Shown: positions 27,921-37,653, counted from the stretch's first letter. The stretch is 64,000 bases of DNA from Rhizobium sp. BK650 (GCF_014195325.1 NZ_JACIBK010000001.1:682001-746000); one strand, 5' to 3'. Notes: a model not told the origin generated them from the letters alone. A program made the numbers and translations.

Positions 27921-29252
27921 GTGACATTTCAAGCGGATTTGCAGCGGGAGAACGCAGGTCCTCGGTTCGGAGGCGTCCGCACACTTCTGGTTGAGGATTC
28001 CCGAATGTTTTCGGCCGTGCTTTGCCATCGGTTCGAGACCGAACTCAACCTGAGCGTCAAATGCTGCTCTTCGTTGAAGGCACTGCGCGAAGAACTCTCG
28101 CGGGAAGGCCATGGCTACAGCATTGCCGTTGTCGATCTCAACCTGCCGGATTCGCCCTATGGAGAGGCGCTCGACTGCACGATTGAGCATAGTATCCCGA
28201 CCATCGTCTTCACCGCGACCTTCGATCTCAATACACGGTCGCGCATCCTCGAGCGCAATGTCATCGACTATGTGCTGAAAGACAATGAATTCGCGCTCGA
28301 CAATCTGGTCGCGACCGTGCGCCGGGCGATCATGAACCGCAAGACGCGTGTGCTCGTCGTTGACGACGTGCCGTCTGCACGTCAGGTGCTGGTCGACCTC
28401 CTGAAAGCCCAGCAATATATCGTGGTGGAGGCGAATTCAGGGCTTGAGGCGCTGGCTGCATTGGAAGCCTATAGCGATATCGAGCTCGTGGTCACAGACC
28501 ATCATATGCCCGACATGAGCGGCTATGAGCTGACGCGGCGCATCCGCCACCGGTTCGGTTCCGACAAGATGCGCGTCATCGGCGTCTCCTCCTCGAACGA
28601 CCGCATGCTCTCGGCAAGTTTCCTGAAAGCCGGGGCCAGCGATTTCGTCTACCGGCCCTTCGTTGCCGAAGAGCTGCAATGCCGCATTGCTAACAATGTC
28701 GAGACGCTGACGCAGATGAGGCAACTGCGTGCAGCGGCAGCCTGCGATTACCTGACCGGTCTCTATAACAGGCGTTATTTCTACGATAACGGCCCGAAGC
28801 TGGTGAACGAGTGCCTGCGATTGAAGATGCCGAGCGCGGTCGCCATTCTCGACATCGACCATTTCAAGCGCCTCAACGACACCTATGGTCATGAGATCGG
28901 CGACAGGGTGCTGAAAGCCGTCGCAGACAGGTTGCATACGATCTTCGAGGGCAGCGACAATCTCCTGTCCCGCCTCGGCGGGGAGGAATTCGCCATTCTT
29001 TTCCCGCAGATGGATTCGCTGGCAGCCACCAAGCTCTGCGACGAAATCCGCTCGGAGATTTCCCGCCTTAGGGTGGCGGCCGACGATGAGGAGCTGGCCG
29101 TGACGGTGTCGATCGGCGTGGCCGAAATCGCCGGCTATGAGACCTTCGAAAATTATCTCAATGCGGCAGACCAGTTCCTCTATATGGCCAAGCACAAAGG
29201 TCGAAATTTGGTCTATTCGGACGCCAAGATGACAGAAGAGGCGGCGCAGTAG
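27921..29252 (+). CDS. Diguanylate cyclase with two receiver domains (PleD-like)
   Basis: A 443-residue soluble protein: receiver 1 (residues 19-135, Asp72 in VVDLNLPD), receiver 2 (143-260, Asp193 in VTDHHMPD), then a GGDEF domain (275-435) with the catalytic GGEEF at 353-357 and DIDHFKRLNDTYGHEIGD. It should make cyclic di-GMP from two GTP in a phosphorylation-dependent way. The product-inhibition RxxD site expected just before RLGGEEF is absent (EGSDN), so feedback control is probably lost. The order REC-REC-GGDEF is that of PleD. The GTG start follows a G-rich stretch. The preceding gene is a shorter paralogue lacking the GGDEF. Confidence 0.92.
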   Translation: MTFQADLQRENAGPRFGGVRTLLVEDSRMFSAVLCHRFETELNLSVKCCSSLKALREELSREGHGYSIAVVDLNLPDSPYGEALDCTIEHSIPTIVFTATFDLNTRSRILERNVIDYVLKDNEFALDNLVATVRRAIMNRKTRVLVVDDVPSARQVLVDLLKAQQYIVVEANSGLEALAALEAYSDIELVVTDHHMPDMSGYELTRRIRHRFGSDKMRVIGVSSSNDRMLSASFLKAGASDFVYRPFVAEELQCRIANNVETLTQMRQLRAAAACDYLTGLYNRRYFYDNGPKLVNECLRLKMPSAVAILDIDHFKRLNDTYGHEIGDRVLKAVADRLHTIFEGSDNLLSRLGGEEFAILFPQMDSLAATKLCDEIRSEISRLRVAADDEELAVTVSIGVAEIAGYETFENYLNAADQFLYMAKHKGRNLVYSDAKMTEEAAQ

Positions 29253-29269
29253 GCCGCCCCTTTGCAGCC

Positions 29270-30292
29270 TTAGGCCGCAACTGCCTGCTGTCGAGCTGTC
29301 GCCATGGTCATCTTGCGATCTGCGCGCTCCTGCTGCGGCGAGCGATGGTAGAGTTCGCGATAACACTTGGAGAAGTGCGAAGCGGAGACGAAGCCGCAGG
29401 CGACGGCCACTTCGACGACCGGCATGGAGGACTGGACGAGCAGGTGGCGGGCGCGGTCGAGGCGGATTTCAAGATAGTAGCGGGCCGGGGACCGGCCCAT
29501 TTCCTGGCGGAAGAGGCGCTCGATCTGGCGACGCGACAGGCCGGCGTCTTCGGCGATTTCCAAAAGCGACAGCGGCTCGGCAAGATTGCCTTCCATCAGT
29601 TCGATGATCGAAAGCACCTTGGCGTTCTGGACGCCGAGACGGGCGCGCAGCGGCAGGCGTTGGCGATCATGCGGGTTGCGCACGCGGTCGGTCAGATGCT
29701 GTTCGCAGATGCGATTGACGAGGCTTTCGCCGAAATCCTCCCCGACGAGGTTCAGCATCATATCGAGCGAGGCAGTGCCGCCGGCGCAGGTATAGAGATT
29801 GTTGTCCACCTCGTAGAGGTCGGCATAGACCTCGACCTGCGGGAAAGCTTCGGAGAAGCCTGGCAGGTTTTCCCAGTGGATCGCGCAGCGCTTGCCGTTA
29901 AGGAGACCTGCCTGGGCAAGCACATGCGCGCCCGTACAGAGGGATCCGACGGCAACGCCGCGATTGTAGGATTCGCGCAACCAGGCATTGACGGACTTGT
30001 TGTTGAAGGTCTCGACATCGATGCCGGAACAGACGAGCACCATACCCGGACGGTTTTCTCCGGCGAGATGGCGGCGCTCTTCGGCGAGCGAGGAATTGGC
30101 CTCCACGCCGATGCCACAAGAGGAATAGACCTTTTCGCCGTCGACGGAACTCAGGCGCCATGTATAGGCCTGATAGCCGAGCATGCGGTTTGCGATACGC
30201 AAGGTGTCCACTGCCGCCGAAAAGGGCAGCATGGTGAATTGCGGGACCATGAAGAAGACTACGGAACGTTTCTTGAGCTGCATCTTGTTCAT
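29270..30292 (-). CDS. GlxA-family AraC-type regulator with DJ-1/PfpI domain
   Basis: A 340-residue regulator. Residues 10-185 are a class I glutamine amidotransferase-like domain with the nucleophile-elbow cysteine in GSLCTGAHVLAQAGLL. Residues 225-325 are a double helix-turn-helix AraC domain (EPLSLLEIAEDAGLSRRQIERLF and ACGFVSASHFSKCYRELY). The arrangement is that of GbdR/CdhR, which in pseudomonads respond to glycine betaine, dimethylglycine or carnitine. A dimethylglycine dehydrogenase-like gene lies 2.5 kb away and an OpuAC-type binding protein 8 kb away, which fits but does not prove such a role. The start is uncertain; no clear ribosome binding site was found. Confidence 0.85.
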   Translation of the reverse strand: MNKMQLKKRSVVFFMVPQFTMLPFSAAVDTLRIANRMLGYQAYTWRLSSVDGEKVYSSCGIGVEANSSLAEERRHLAGENRPGMVLVCSGIDVETFNNKSVNAWLRESYNRGVAVGSLCTGAHVLAQAGLLNGKRCAIHWENLPGFSEAFPQVEVYADLYEVDNNLYTCAGGTASLDMMLNLVGEDFGESLVNRICEQHLTDRVRNPHDRQRLPLRARLGVQNAKVLSIIELMEGNLAEPLSLLEIAEDAGLSRRQIERLFRQEMGRSPARYYLEIRLDRARHLLVQSSMPVVEVAVACGFVSASHFSKCYRELYHRSPQQERADRKMTMATARQQAVAA

Positions 30293-30506
30293 CGGAAAAT
30301 CCATGCTGGAGGGCGACGGTATATTCGTTGCTTGGAAAGCGTCGCTCCGATGTTCCAAAAGCGACAATCGCATGGATAAATGCGGCTGAGAAGAGCAAAT
30401 CTGCGACATTGGTCGTGACTTGTGGCGCTAGCGGAGCAAAAGGCGTCGCTGCGGCCTTGGAGTTCTATGAAAATCTATGGGGAAAAGCATGCGGCGGATA
30501 TGAAGA

Positions 30507-30536
30507 AGGCGGTGCTGCATGGGGCAGGCACCGCCT
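30507..30536 (-). terminator. Terminator-like hairpin downstream of the small DUF1127 gene
   Basis: AGGCGGTGC and GCACCGCCT form a perfect 9-bp stem around 12 bases. On the minus strand TTCTTCAT follows. It lies 58 bases after the stop of the gene at 30594. The remaining bases from 30293 to 30593 hold no gene I can support. Confidence 0.5.
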
Positions 30537-30593
30537 CTAGCTTGGGAGGTATGTCGCATTCATTGCATATATTTGCATCAATGAGCCCTATTT

Positions 30594-30797
30594 TTAATGG
30601 GCACGGTCTTTGCCGGTTTCATCGGCGCTCGGCCAGCCGATATCCTTGCGGATGTCGAGGGGCATGGATTCGATCTGGCGTTCCGTCTGCCACCGGCGCC
30701 ATGCGCGCGCGAGCTTGTCGGCATAGGAACCGAGTGAGGAATGTCTGCCGTAAGATGACAGGCCCTTGCCGCCATCTCTATAGGTCATCGAGGTCAT
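30594..30797 (-). CDS. Small DUF1127-like protein
   Basis: A 67-residue basic protein with the DUF1127 core RAWRRWQTERQIESMP followed by LDIRKDIGWPSADE, the usual Trp/Arg-rich helix and the DIGW ending. Short DUF1127 proteins in rhizobia and relatives have been tied to RNA metabolism and phosphate or carbon responses; this one is untested. The start at 30797 follows AAAGGAAA. A second small Arg-rich gene lies upstream on the same strand (30921-31082). Confidence 0.72.
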   Translation of the reverse strand: MTSMTYRDGGKGLSSYGRHSSLGSYADKLARAWRRWQTERQIESMPLDIRKDIGWPSADETGKDRAH

Positions 30798-30920
30798 TGC
30801 CGTTTCCTTTCCTTGCAGGACACGAAGATTCCCGCATCCTTGAGATGAAATATGCGCTTGCGGCACTCATCATTCAAACGAATAGATTTTATGAGTACCA
30901 TAAGCGATTTTGAACTGTCG

Positions 30921-31082
30921 CTACTGCTCGTCGATAGCGGGCAGGGCGCGGATATCGGCCGCGAGATGCGGCGGATAATGCCTCATTTCCTGCCTGATCC
31001 GTTCACGTATCGCCACCCGAAACATGCGTGCGCGAAACGCGAAGAAAGCCTGGAGGATGTTGAAGCCTGCTAATTGCGACAT
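30921..31082 (-). CDS. Small Arg-rich protein, possibly DUF1127-related
   Basis: A 53-residue protein, MSQLAGFNILQAFFAFRARM at the N-terminus then RVAIRERIRQEMRHYPPHLAADIRAL. The hydrophobic then Arg-rich helix and the DIRAL ending resemble short DUF1127/YjiS-like proteins. AAGGAGG is placed eight bases before the start, which is the best argument that it is real. It precedes the other small gene by 123 bases on the same strand. Confidence 0.6.
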   Translation of the reverse strand: MSQLAGFNILQAFFAFRARMFRVAIRERIRQEMRHYPPHLAADIRALPAIDEQ

Positions 31083-31266
31083 GGTCGGCCTCCTTCTCTT
31101 CAGCCTCATCGTCACAACTAAAATGTAGGTATTCGAGCTGGTTCAAACAAATGAAATGAACTGGCCTTTATGTTCAGCTAAATTGAAAGCTGAGAGCGCA
31201 TTGGTGCCCATTGCATGCGGCAGCCATATCGAAAGGCGGATGACGTGCGCGATGCAAGCGCGGCCG

Positions 31267-33168
31267 TCAAATCACCATTTGCTCTCCGAGTTCCACCACC
31301 CGATTGCTGGGAAGCTGGAAATAATCCGAGGGATCGATGGCGAAGCTTGCCATCGCGATGAAGAGCCGGTCCTGCCAGGCCGGAAGGCCGACATTCGGGT
31401 CGCTGACCAGCTTGCGTCTGCCGACATAGAAAGAAGTCGACATGATCTCGAAATCGAAGCCCGCCTTGCGGCAGAGCGGTAGGGATTTGGAAACGTCGTG
31501 ATCTTCCATGAAGCCGAAGAGAAGCTGGATCTTGATGAAGCGCTCCGACAGCTTTTCGATCGTCACCCGATCCGTCTCCGCCACATAGGGGCGCGCCGCG
31601 GTTTTGACGGTGAGAATGACGTTGCGCGCGTGCAGAACGCGATTGTGCTTCAGGTTATGTAGGAGCACACCCGGAACGGCGTCGGGAAGGCTGGTCAGGA
31701 AGATCGCGGTGCCTGGAACCCGGGTAGGCGCGTGATCCGATGGACGTTCAATCGACTTCAGGAACGGCATCAGCGGTATGTTGTTTCTCGATGACCTGTC
31801 GCGGATAAGGATGGTTCCCTTCTTCCAGGTCCACATCATCACCATCAGCGCCCCGGCGATCAGGACGGGGACGTAGCCGCCATCGTGGATCTTCAGCAGG
31901 TTCGCACTGAGAAAGACGCCTTCGAGCAGGAAGAGCGGCAGGAGTGCCGCCAACGAGGTCACCACGTTCCATCCCCAGACGACGCGGAGAAACTGGAACG
32001 CCAGGATCGTCGTGACGACCATCGCACCGGTGACCGAAATTCCATAGGCTGTGGCAAGGGCCTCGGAGGAACCGAAGGCGAAGATCAGCGCAAGGACTCC
32101 GGACAGGAGCGCCGCATTCACCGCCGGGACGTAGATCTGGCCGGTGTTGGAGGCGGAGGTGAAGCAGATCTCCAGCCGCGGAAGGAACCCGAGGTGGATC
32201 GCCTGACGGGCAAGAGAGAACGCCCCGGTGATGACCGCCTGGCTGGCGATGATCGTGGCTGCCGTGGCAAGGATGACCACCGGAAGGATCGCCCATTCCG
32301 GAAACAGCAGGAAAAACGGATCGGACGCGGCCGCCGGATTGGCAAGTACCAGCGCGCCCTGGCCGAGATAATTTGCCAGGAGCGACGGGAAGACCACCGC
32401 AAACCAGGCAGCCTGGATCGGCTTCCTGCCAAAATGGCCGAGGTCGGCATAGAGCGCTTCCGCGCCCGTTACGGTCAGGAAGACGGCGCCGAGCACCACG
32501 AGGCCGACCAGACCGGCATGGGTGATGAAGTTGAAAGCATAGTACGGATTGAGCGCAGCGAAGATCGAGGGATCGTCGGCAATATGGACAAATCCGCCAA
32601 CGCCCATGACCACAAACCACAGGAGCGTTATCGGGCCGAAGAGTTTTGACACGGACGCGGTGCCTACCGACTGCACCAGGAACAGGAGGAGCATGATCGC
32701 GACGGCGATCGGCAACACGTAGGGCGTGAAAACAGGGGTCACAAGCTTTAGCCCCTCGAGCGCCGACAGTACCGACAGGGCAGGCGTGATCATCGCGTCG
32801 CCGATGAAGAGCGCGGCGCCAATGATGCCCGCGAAGAAAAAGATGGTCGCGTGCCGGCTGGTTTTCTTCATGAGGAGAGCGAGCAGGGAAAGGGTTCCGC
32901 CTTCGCCCTCGTTGTCCGCCCTTAGAAGAAACAGCACGTATTTGAACGTGACGATGAATGTCAGCGTCCAGATCATCAGCGAGATCAGCCCGATGACTTC
33001 CTGCGGCGTCACGCCATCGTGGACGAAGGGGCGAAGCGCTTCGCGGAAGGCATAGAGCGGGCTCGTTCCGATGTCCCCATAGACCACTCCGATCGCCCCG
33101 AGCACGAGGGCGGAAAACTTTTGCTGGCCTGGATGGAACCGGTCTGCTTCGTGAGCGGTGGCGGACAT
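31267..33168 (-). CDS. kup: Kup-family potassium uptake protein
   Basis: A 633-residue inner-membrane K+/H+ symporter. The N-terminal [20 protein letters not shown] is the family hallmark, [26 protein letters not shown] follows, about 12 helices reach to residue 445, and a cytoplasmic tail of some 190 residues completes the normal length. The start at 33168 is chosen because AGGGA lies about seven bases upstream; the ATG at 33174 has no proper spacing and the long open frame upstream has no site. No potassium-specific regulator is adjacent. Confidence 0.95.
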   Translation of the reverse strand: MSATAHEADRFHPGQQKFSALVLGAIGVVYGDIGTSPLYAFREALRPFVHDGVTPQEVIGLISLMIWTLTFIVTFKYVLFLLRADNEGEGGTLSLLALLMKKTSRHATIFFFAGIIGAALFIGDAMITPALSVLSALEGLKLVTPVFTPYVLPIAVAIMLLLFLVQSVGTASVSKLFGPITLLWFVVMGVGGFVHIADDPSIFAALNPYYAFNFITHAGLVGLVVLGAVFLTVTGAEALYADLGHFGRKPIQAAWFAVVFPSLLANYLGQGALVLANPAAASDPFFLLFPEWAILPVVILATAATIIASQAVITGAFSLARQAIHLGFLPRLEICFTSASNTGQIYVPAVNAALLSGVLALIFAFGSSEALATAYGISVTGAMVVTTILAFQFLRVVWGWNVVTSLAALLPLFLLEGVFLSANLLKIHDGGYVPVLIAGALMVMMWTWKKGTILIRDRSSRNNIPLMPFLKSIERPSDHAPTRVPGTAIFLTSLPDAVPGVLLHNLKHNRVLHARNVILTVKTAARPYVAETDRVTIEKLSERFIKIQLLFGFMEDHDVSKSLPLCRKAGFDFEIMSTSFYVGRRKLVSDPNVGLPAWQDRLFIAMASFAIDPSDYFQLPSNRVVELGEQMVI

Positions 33169-33303
33169 CAGCATTCCCTGATTGTTGTTCTGCCTCTTAG
33201 TTCGCAACGAAGGATATGGAGCGCAAACCTGAGAATGGCACGCCCTAATCGCAAGCAGGGGCGCACGGGCGTCGGCCGATGGCATCCCGGCCAACCGTGC
33301 AGC

Positions 33304-34608
33304 TCAGGTTTCTGCCCGCGCCTCGTCCTTTGTCATGCCGCTGACGAGGACCTTGTCGACGCGCCGCCCGTCGAGGTCGATCACCTCAAATTTCCAGTCG
33401 TTCTTGACGAAGGTTTCCCCAAGTTCCGGCAGGTGCTTCAGTTCTTCCAGAACGAGGCCGGCGACGGTCTGATATTCGACGTCTTCATCGAGGTGGAAGT
33501 TCATGAATTCCGAGAATTCGTCGATCGGCGTCCATCCGGACACGAGATAGGAGCCGTCATCGCGCCGTTTGATCGCCGGTTCTTCGCCGGAGGCTGCGTC
33601 GCCGAAGACGCCCATGATCGATTCCAGGATGTCGCCTGAGGTGATCACGCCTTCGAAGTGGCCATATTCGTCGTAAACCAAAACCATATGCTGTGACGAT
33701 TTCCGGATGGCTTCGATCACCGAGGAGGCAGGGGCGAGGTCCGAGATGATCGGAACGTCCCGCACCAGCGTCATGATGTCGACCGACCGGCTGGCCGCAA
33801 GCGCGTCGTAATAATCCTTGACGGCGAGAACGCCGAGAACCTCGTCGGAGCTGCCCTTGCGGGCCGGCAGCCGCGTTCGCGATGTGGACTGGATGGTCTT
33901 GCGGATTTCCTCGGGAGAATCTTCGATATCGACCAGTTCGACATCGCGCCGCGGCGTCATGAGCGCGCGTGCCGTTCTGTCGGCAAGACGCATGACGCCG
34001 GTGATCATGGCGGATTCGCCGCTCTCGATCACGCCGGCGCTCTGGGCTTCGGCGAGAACCGTCTTGATCTCCTCGTCGGTGACGCCATCGGCGTTCTTTC
34101 CGGACTGGCCGAGCAGGGTGAGAACGAGTTTGCCCGAACCGTCGAGCAGCCAGACGAGGGGGAGGGCGGCCTTCGACAGATAGGTCATCGTCGGCGCAAC
34201 CCTGGCCGCGACCGCTTCCGGTGCGCGAAGCGCCATCTGCTTGGGCACCAGTTCGCCGATGATGAGGGAGAGATAGGTGATCGCCACCACGACCGAACCG
34301 ACGCCGAGACCGTCTGCCCAGGCACTGGGAAGCCCCTGCGCCAGAAGCCAGGAGGAGAATCGTGCGCCGAGCGTCGCACCCGAGAAGGCGCCGGAGAGGA
34401 CGCCGACGAGGGTAATGCCGATCTGCACCGTCGACAGGAAGCGACCGGGATCTTCGGCAAGGCGCAGGGCCAGTTTCGCTCCTCGGCTTCCCTGGTCTGC
34501 CAGGACCTTGAGGCGCGCCGGGCGGGCAGAGACGATCGCGAGCTCCGACATCGCCAGTACGCCGTTGAGAATGGTGAGGAAGATAACAATGGCTATTTCG
34601 GTATACAA
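33304..34608 (-). CDS. CNNM/HlyC-CorC family membrane protein
   Basis: A 434-residue protein: a DUF21/CNNM membrane domain with about four helices (residues 1-150, including IGITLVGVLSGAFSGATLG), two CBS domains (MTPRRDVELVDIEDSPEE and HMVLVYDEYGHFEGVITSGDILE), and a CorC_HlyC domain at the C-terminus (DGSYLVSGWTPIDEF). Relatives take part in magnesium or cobalt efflux. It lies beside kup on the same strand with 135 bases between, so the two may share an ion-homeostasis theme, but cotranscription is unproven. Confidence 0.9.
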   Translation of the reverse strand: MYTEIAIVIFLTILNGVLAMSELAIVSARPARLKVLADQGSRGAKLALRLAEDPGRFLSTVQIGITLVGVLSGAFSGATLGARFSSWLLAQGLPSAWADGLGVGSVVVAITYLSLIIGELVPKQMALRAPEAVAARVAPTMTYLSKAALPLVWLLDGSGKLVLTLLGQSGKNADGVTDEEIKTVLAEAQSAGVIESGESAMITGVMRLADRTARALMTPRRDVELVDIEDSPEEIRKTIQSTSRTRLPARKGSSDEVLGVLAVKDYYDALAASRSVDIMTLVRDVPIISDLAPASSVIEAIRKSSQHMVLVYDEYGHFEGVITSGDILESIMGVFGDAASGEEPAIKRRDDGSYLVSGWTPIDEFSEFMNFHLDEDVEYQTVAGLVLEELKHLPELGETFVKNDWKFEVIDLDGRRVDKVLVSGMTKDEARAET

Positions 34609-34896
34609 ACTTTGTCCTGTTTCGCTGATAATGCTGGATCGAAACTATGCGATCTCGGCTCGCTTTGCGAGGGTTGCTGTCGAAGATCGTGCCTCCTGAG
34701 CAAGTTAATTGTGGTGGAGCTTTCCTCTACCAGCGTCGCTCGTGAGTTGCATGCTGTCGTCCGCAATCGTCGGCGCTTCATATAATCCGCGCTGATAAAC
34801 CCCCTCTTAAGGATCTGTTGACCATAATGAAGGCTTAACGCCGCCGCGTGTGCGGTGCCTGTGATGTTTTCGTGTCTCGCACCAAGGACGAAGCCT

Positions 34897-36267
34897 GTGT
34901 CCCTTCATCAAGCCATCGCCGCCATTCCGGTGACCGCGTCAGCGTGGTTTCTGTCTGTCGTCGCCCATCGTATGGCGCTCGTTGCGGCCTTGGTTTTCGC
35001 CGTCATTGCCGGATCGGGCGAGGCAGCGGCGGAGGACCGGGCGCTGAAGCTCTTCTTCACGCATACGGGGGAGCGGGCGACGATCGTCTTCAAGCGGAAC
35101 GGCAAGTACGATCAGCGCGGGCTCGCCCAGATCAACCGCTTCCTGCGCGACTGGCGCCGCAACGAGCCGGCCAGGATGGATCCGCGCCTGCTCGACCTCG
35201 TCTGGGAAGTCTATCGCAAGAGCGGAGCGACGGACACGATCCACGTCGTCTCGGCCTATCGCTCGCCGGCGACCAACAACATGTTGCGCAACCGCTCGCG
35301 AAATACCGGGGTTGCCAAGCACAGCCAGCATATGCTCGGCAAGGCGATGGATTTCTATATTCCAGGCGTCAAGCTCGCGACGCTGCGCGGAATTGCCATG
35401 CAGATGCAGGTGGGCGGCGTCGGCTATTACCCGACATCGGGTTCGCCCTTCGTGCATCTCGACGTCGGCAATGTGCGCGCCTGGCCGCGCATGTCGCGCC
35501 AGGAACTGGCGCGGCTGTTCCCGGATGGGCGCACGATCCATCTGCCGGCGGACGGACGGCCGCTGCCCGGCTATCAGCAGGCACTTGCCCAGCGCAAGAA
35601 GGGCGCTGCCTCCGCGCCGATACTGATTGCCACCAATGAAGACGAGGACGACGATGCGCCTGTGACGGTCAGGAACCCGGACCCCGTCGTGACCGGAAGC
35701 CTCGTCACGGCCATGCTGCCCACCCCGCAGAGACGTGCCGATATCGGGTTGACGCGGCAACTGGCCAAGCCGGAAGACGAGGTGGCGGCGGATCGTGGTT
35801 TTGCCGATCTCGCTTCGCTGACGGTACCGCTTCCGGCGCTGCGACCCGTCGAAAGCGAGATTATTGAGAGCGAGGTGTCGATACCCGCCCTTGCGCCAGT
35901 GCCTGCAATTGCGCCCGTCCTGGCATCCGTCCGGCCGGCTGAGGCCGACTTCACACGCTTCGTCGTTGGCCGAAACCCCGCCAATGCCGCGCTGGTCGCC
36001 GACAGGCTCACCCATCCGGCGCCAACAGTGGAGCAGATCGCGGTGTTGCCGGTCTCCGCATCACGGCATGTTTCGCGCGGCGTCGGCGCCATGTCCGCGC
36101 GGGCTCTGATCGTCTGGGCCGTGCGGTCTCCTGAGAGCACGGTCGAACTGACGGCGCCGCGCATGATGGGCACGAGCTATCCCAGCGGCCGCGGCGGAGG
36201 CAGCCCGGTTGCGGTCAGTGCTGACGGAAAGGGCTTCAAGGCCAGCCGCTTTGGCACCGACGGATAG
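34897..36267 (+). CDS. DUF882/M15A-type murein peptidase-like protein
   Basis: A 456-residue exported protein. After an N-terminal hydrophobic segment (residues 22-45, ending AEAAAED-like) comes a YcbK/DUF882 peptidase domain: the zinc ligands fit His and Asp in HSQHMLGKAMDFYIPG and His in SPFVHLDVGNVRAWPR. The C-terminal half is a long Pro/Ala/Val-rich low-complexity region. Such enzymes trim peptidoglycan cross-links in the periplasm. GTG at 34897 is chosen because AAGGAC lies eight bases upstream; an in-frame ATG at 34864 is possible but has no site. Confidence 0.82.
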   Translation: MSLHQAIAAIPVTASAWFLSVVAHRMALVAALVFAVIAGSGEAAAEDRALKLFFTHTGERATIVFKRNGKYDQRGLAQINRFLRDWRRNEPARMDPRLLDLVWEVYRKSGATDTIHVVSAYRSPATNNMLRNRSRNTGVAKHSQHMLGKAMDFYIPGVKLATLRGIAMQMQVGGVGYYPTSGSPFVHLDVGNVRAWPRMSRQELARLFPDGRTIHLPADGRPLPGYQQALAQRKKGAASAPILIATNEDEDDDAPVTVRNPDPVVTGSLVTAMLPTPQRRADIGLTRQLAKPEDEVAADRGFADLASLTVPLPALRPVESEIIESEVSIPALAPVPAIAPVLASVRPAEADFTRFVVGRNPANAALVADRLTHPAPTVEQIAVLPVSASRHVSRGVGAMSARALIVWAVRSPESTVELTAPRMMGTSYPSGRGGGSPVAVSADGKGFKASRFGTDG

Positions 36268-36331
36268 CGGCGGGGAGCTGAGATCAAAGGCACCGCCGCT
36301 GACCACCCTGCAAAAACAGGGGTTCGGTTGA

Positions 36332-36380
36332 CTTTCAATCAAATGGAATGATAACCTCGCTCATTCAGAAAAATTGAAAG
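36332..36380. promoter_or_regulatory. Nested symmetrical palindrome before the LysR gene, probable operator
   Basis: CTTTCAAT-6-GAATGA-9-TCATTC-6-ATTGAAAG: two perfect inverted repeats, one inside the other, with equal six-base gaps on both sides, spanning 49 bp. It ends eight bases before the ATG at 36389 and overlaps the ribosome binding region, which fits autorepression by the LysR-type protein. Confidence 0.6.
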
Positions 36381-36388
36381 ATGTGACG

Positions 36389-37288
36389 ATGACCATCCCG
36401 TTTCGCCGTCCCATTCCTCTGCTCGACAACGACGTGCTGCGCACCTTCGTCGCCATTGCAGAAACCGGTAATTTTTCGACTGCGGCCGAGGCTGTCTTTC
36501 GTACGCCGTCGGCCGTTTCCATGCAGATCAAGAAGCTCGAAGAGCAACTTGGCGTGACGCTGTTTCGCCGCGATGCGCGGTCAGTGACGCTGACGACGCA
36601 TGGTGAAATGCTGCTGTCTTATGCGCGCAACATTCTGGCGCTTTCAAACGAGGCGGTGTCGCGCTTCATCATGCCCGAGCTCAGCGGCGTGGTGCGGCTC
36701 GGCGCGCCCGAGGATATCGGCGAGCGGCTGCTACCGCAGATCCTGAAGAGCTTCGCGCAGACCTATCCAGGCATCATGGTCGACGTGACGATCGACATGA
36801 GCATCGGTCTGAAAAAACGGATGGAGGAACAACGCCTCGATCTCGCCCTCATCAACTGTGCCACGCGTCCGTTCCCGACCGGTGGCGAGGTGGTCTATCG
36901 CGAACGGCTCGTCTGGGCAGGCGCCAAGTGCGGCTCAGCCCATCGCCGCGACCCGCTGCCGATCTCGATCTGGGAAGACGGCTGCATCTGGCGGCAGGAA
37001 GCGATCACCCAGCTCGAGCGTAACAAGCGGCCCTATCGTGTCGCCTATCTCAGCGCCCATACGATGGCACAGCGCGCCGCCGTAGTCTCCGATCTCGCCA
37101 TCGCGCCGCTGCCTCTCTCCTATATCGCCGAGGATATGGCGATCCTCGGAATCCAGGAAGGGCTGCCGGAACTGGGCTCGTTCGATATTCAGCTTTTGAC
37201 GGCTTCGCAGATGACGGGACCGATCGAGACGGTTGCCGACAGCATCCGCGCATCCTTCGCCGAGAGGTCGAAAGCAGCGGCTGCGTGA
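36389..37288 (+). CDS. LysR-family transcriptional regulator
   Basis: A 299-residue regulator. Residues 11-70 are the winged helix-turn-helix (LRTFVAIAETGNFSTAAEAVFRT, then SAVSMQIKKLEEQLGVTLF). The rest is a periplasmic-binding-like effector domain. LrhA-like in the DNA-binding region. The start at 36389 was preferred to a TTG five codons upstream. It follows a nested palindrome directly. The target genes are not obvious: the flanking genes are the M15-type peptidase and an entericidin-like lipoprotein. Confidence 0.9.
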   Translation: MTIPFRRPIPLLDNDVLRTFVAIAETGNFSTAAEAVFRTPSAVSMQIKKLEEQLGVTLFRRDARSVTLTTHGEMLLSYARNILALSNEAVSRFIMPELSGVVRLGAPEDIGERLLPQILKSFAQTYPGIMVDVTIDMSIGLKKRMEEQRLDLALINCATRPFPTGGEVVYRERLVWAGAKCGSAHRRDPLPISIWEDGCIWRQEAITQLERNKRPYRVAYLSAHTMAQRAAVVSDLAIAPLPLSYIAEDMAILGIQEGLPELGSFDIQLLTASQMTGPIETVADSIRASFAERSKAAAA

Positions 37289-37440
37289 TTTCGCCTAGAT
37301 GTGAGCTTTCAGGAGGTTGTCCATTCGGACGCACGGCGCTCTAACTCTGGATTGACGCATCAGGCTTTCCGAAAAATCGATTCCGGTTTTCGAGCCGATG
37401 CTGTAGCCGGTGAACTTTTCGCTCACGAATGCGTTATCCC

Positions 37441-37466
37441 GCCCGGACGGCTTCAGCCGTTCGGGC
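37441..37466 (+). terminator. Hairpin between LysR and entericidin-like genes
   Basis: GCCCGGACGGC pairs with GCCGTTCGGGC (one G-U) around TTCA, followed by TTGATTTC. It could end the LysR transcript, or be part of the leader of the small lipoprotein gene 25 bases downstream. Confidence 0.5.
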
Positions 37467-37491
37467 TTGATTTCAAAAAAGGATTTCGCAC

Positions 37492-37647
37492 ATGACGACT
37501 ACGGGTAAAATCGCATCAGCCTTGATGATCCTTCTTGCGCTGTCTTCGTGTGCCAACACGATCCGCGGGGTGGGCCGGGATACGGCAAACGCTGTCAACG
37601 CAACGCAGGATGCGGGCCGCAGTGTCAACCACGCTGCAAAGAGATAA
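37492..37647 (+). CDS. Entericidin-like small lipoprotein
   Basis: A 51-residue protein with a lipoprotein signal peptide: hydrophobic residues 8-18 and the lipobox LSSC with Cys20 as the lipidated residue. The mature part, CANTIRGVGRDTANAVNATQ, matches entericidin A/B proteins (N-T-x-R-G-x-G-x-D). These are small membrane lipoproteins made in stationary phase. AAAAAAGGA lies about nine bases before the ATG. Convergent with the next gene, six bases away. Confidence 0.85.
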   Translation: MTTTGKIASALMILLALSSCANTIRGVGRDTANAVNATQDAGRSVNHAAKR

Positions 37648-37653
37648 TTAGTT

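Noticed and set aside
32118..32620. Open frames opposite and within kup
   Set aside because: Kup is complete on the minus strand with family motifs; other frames are shadows.
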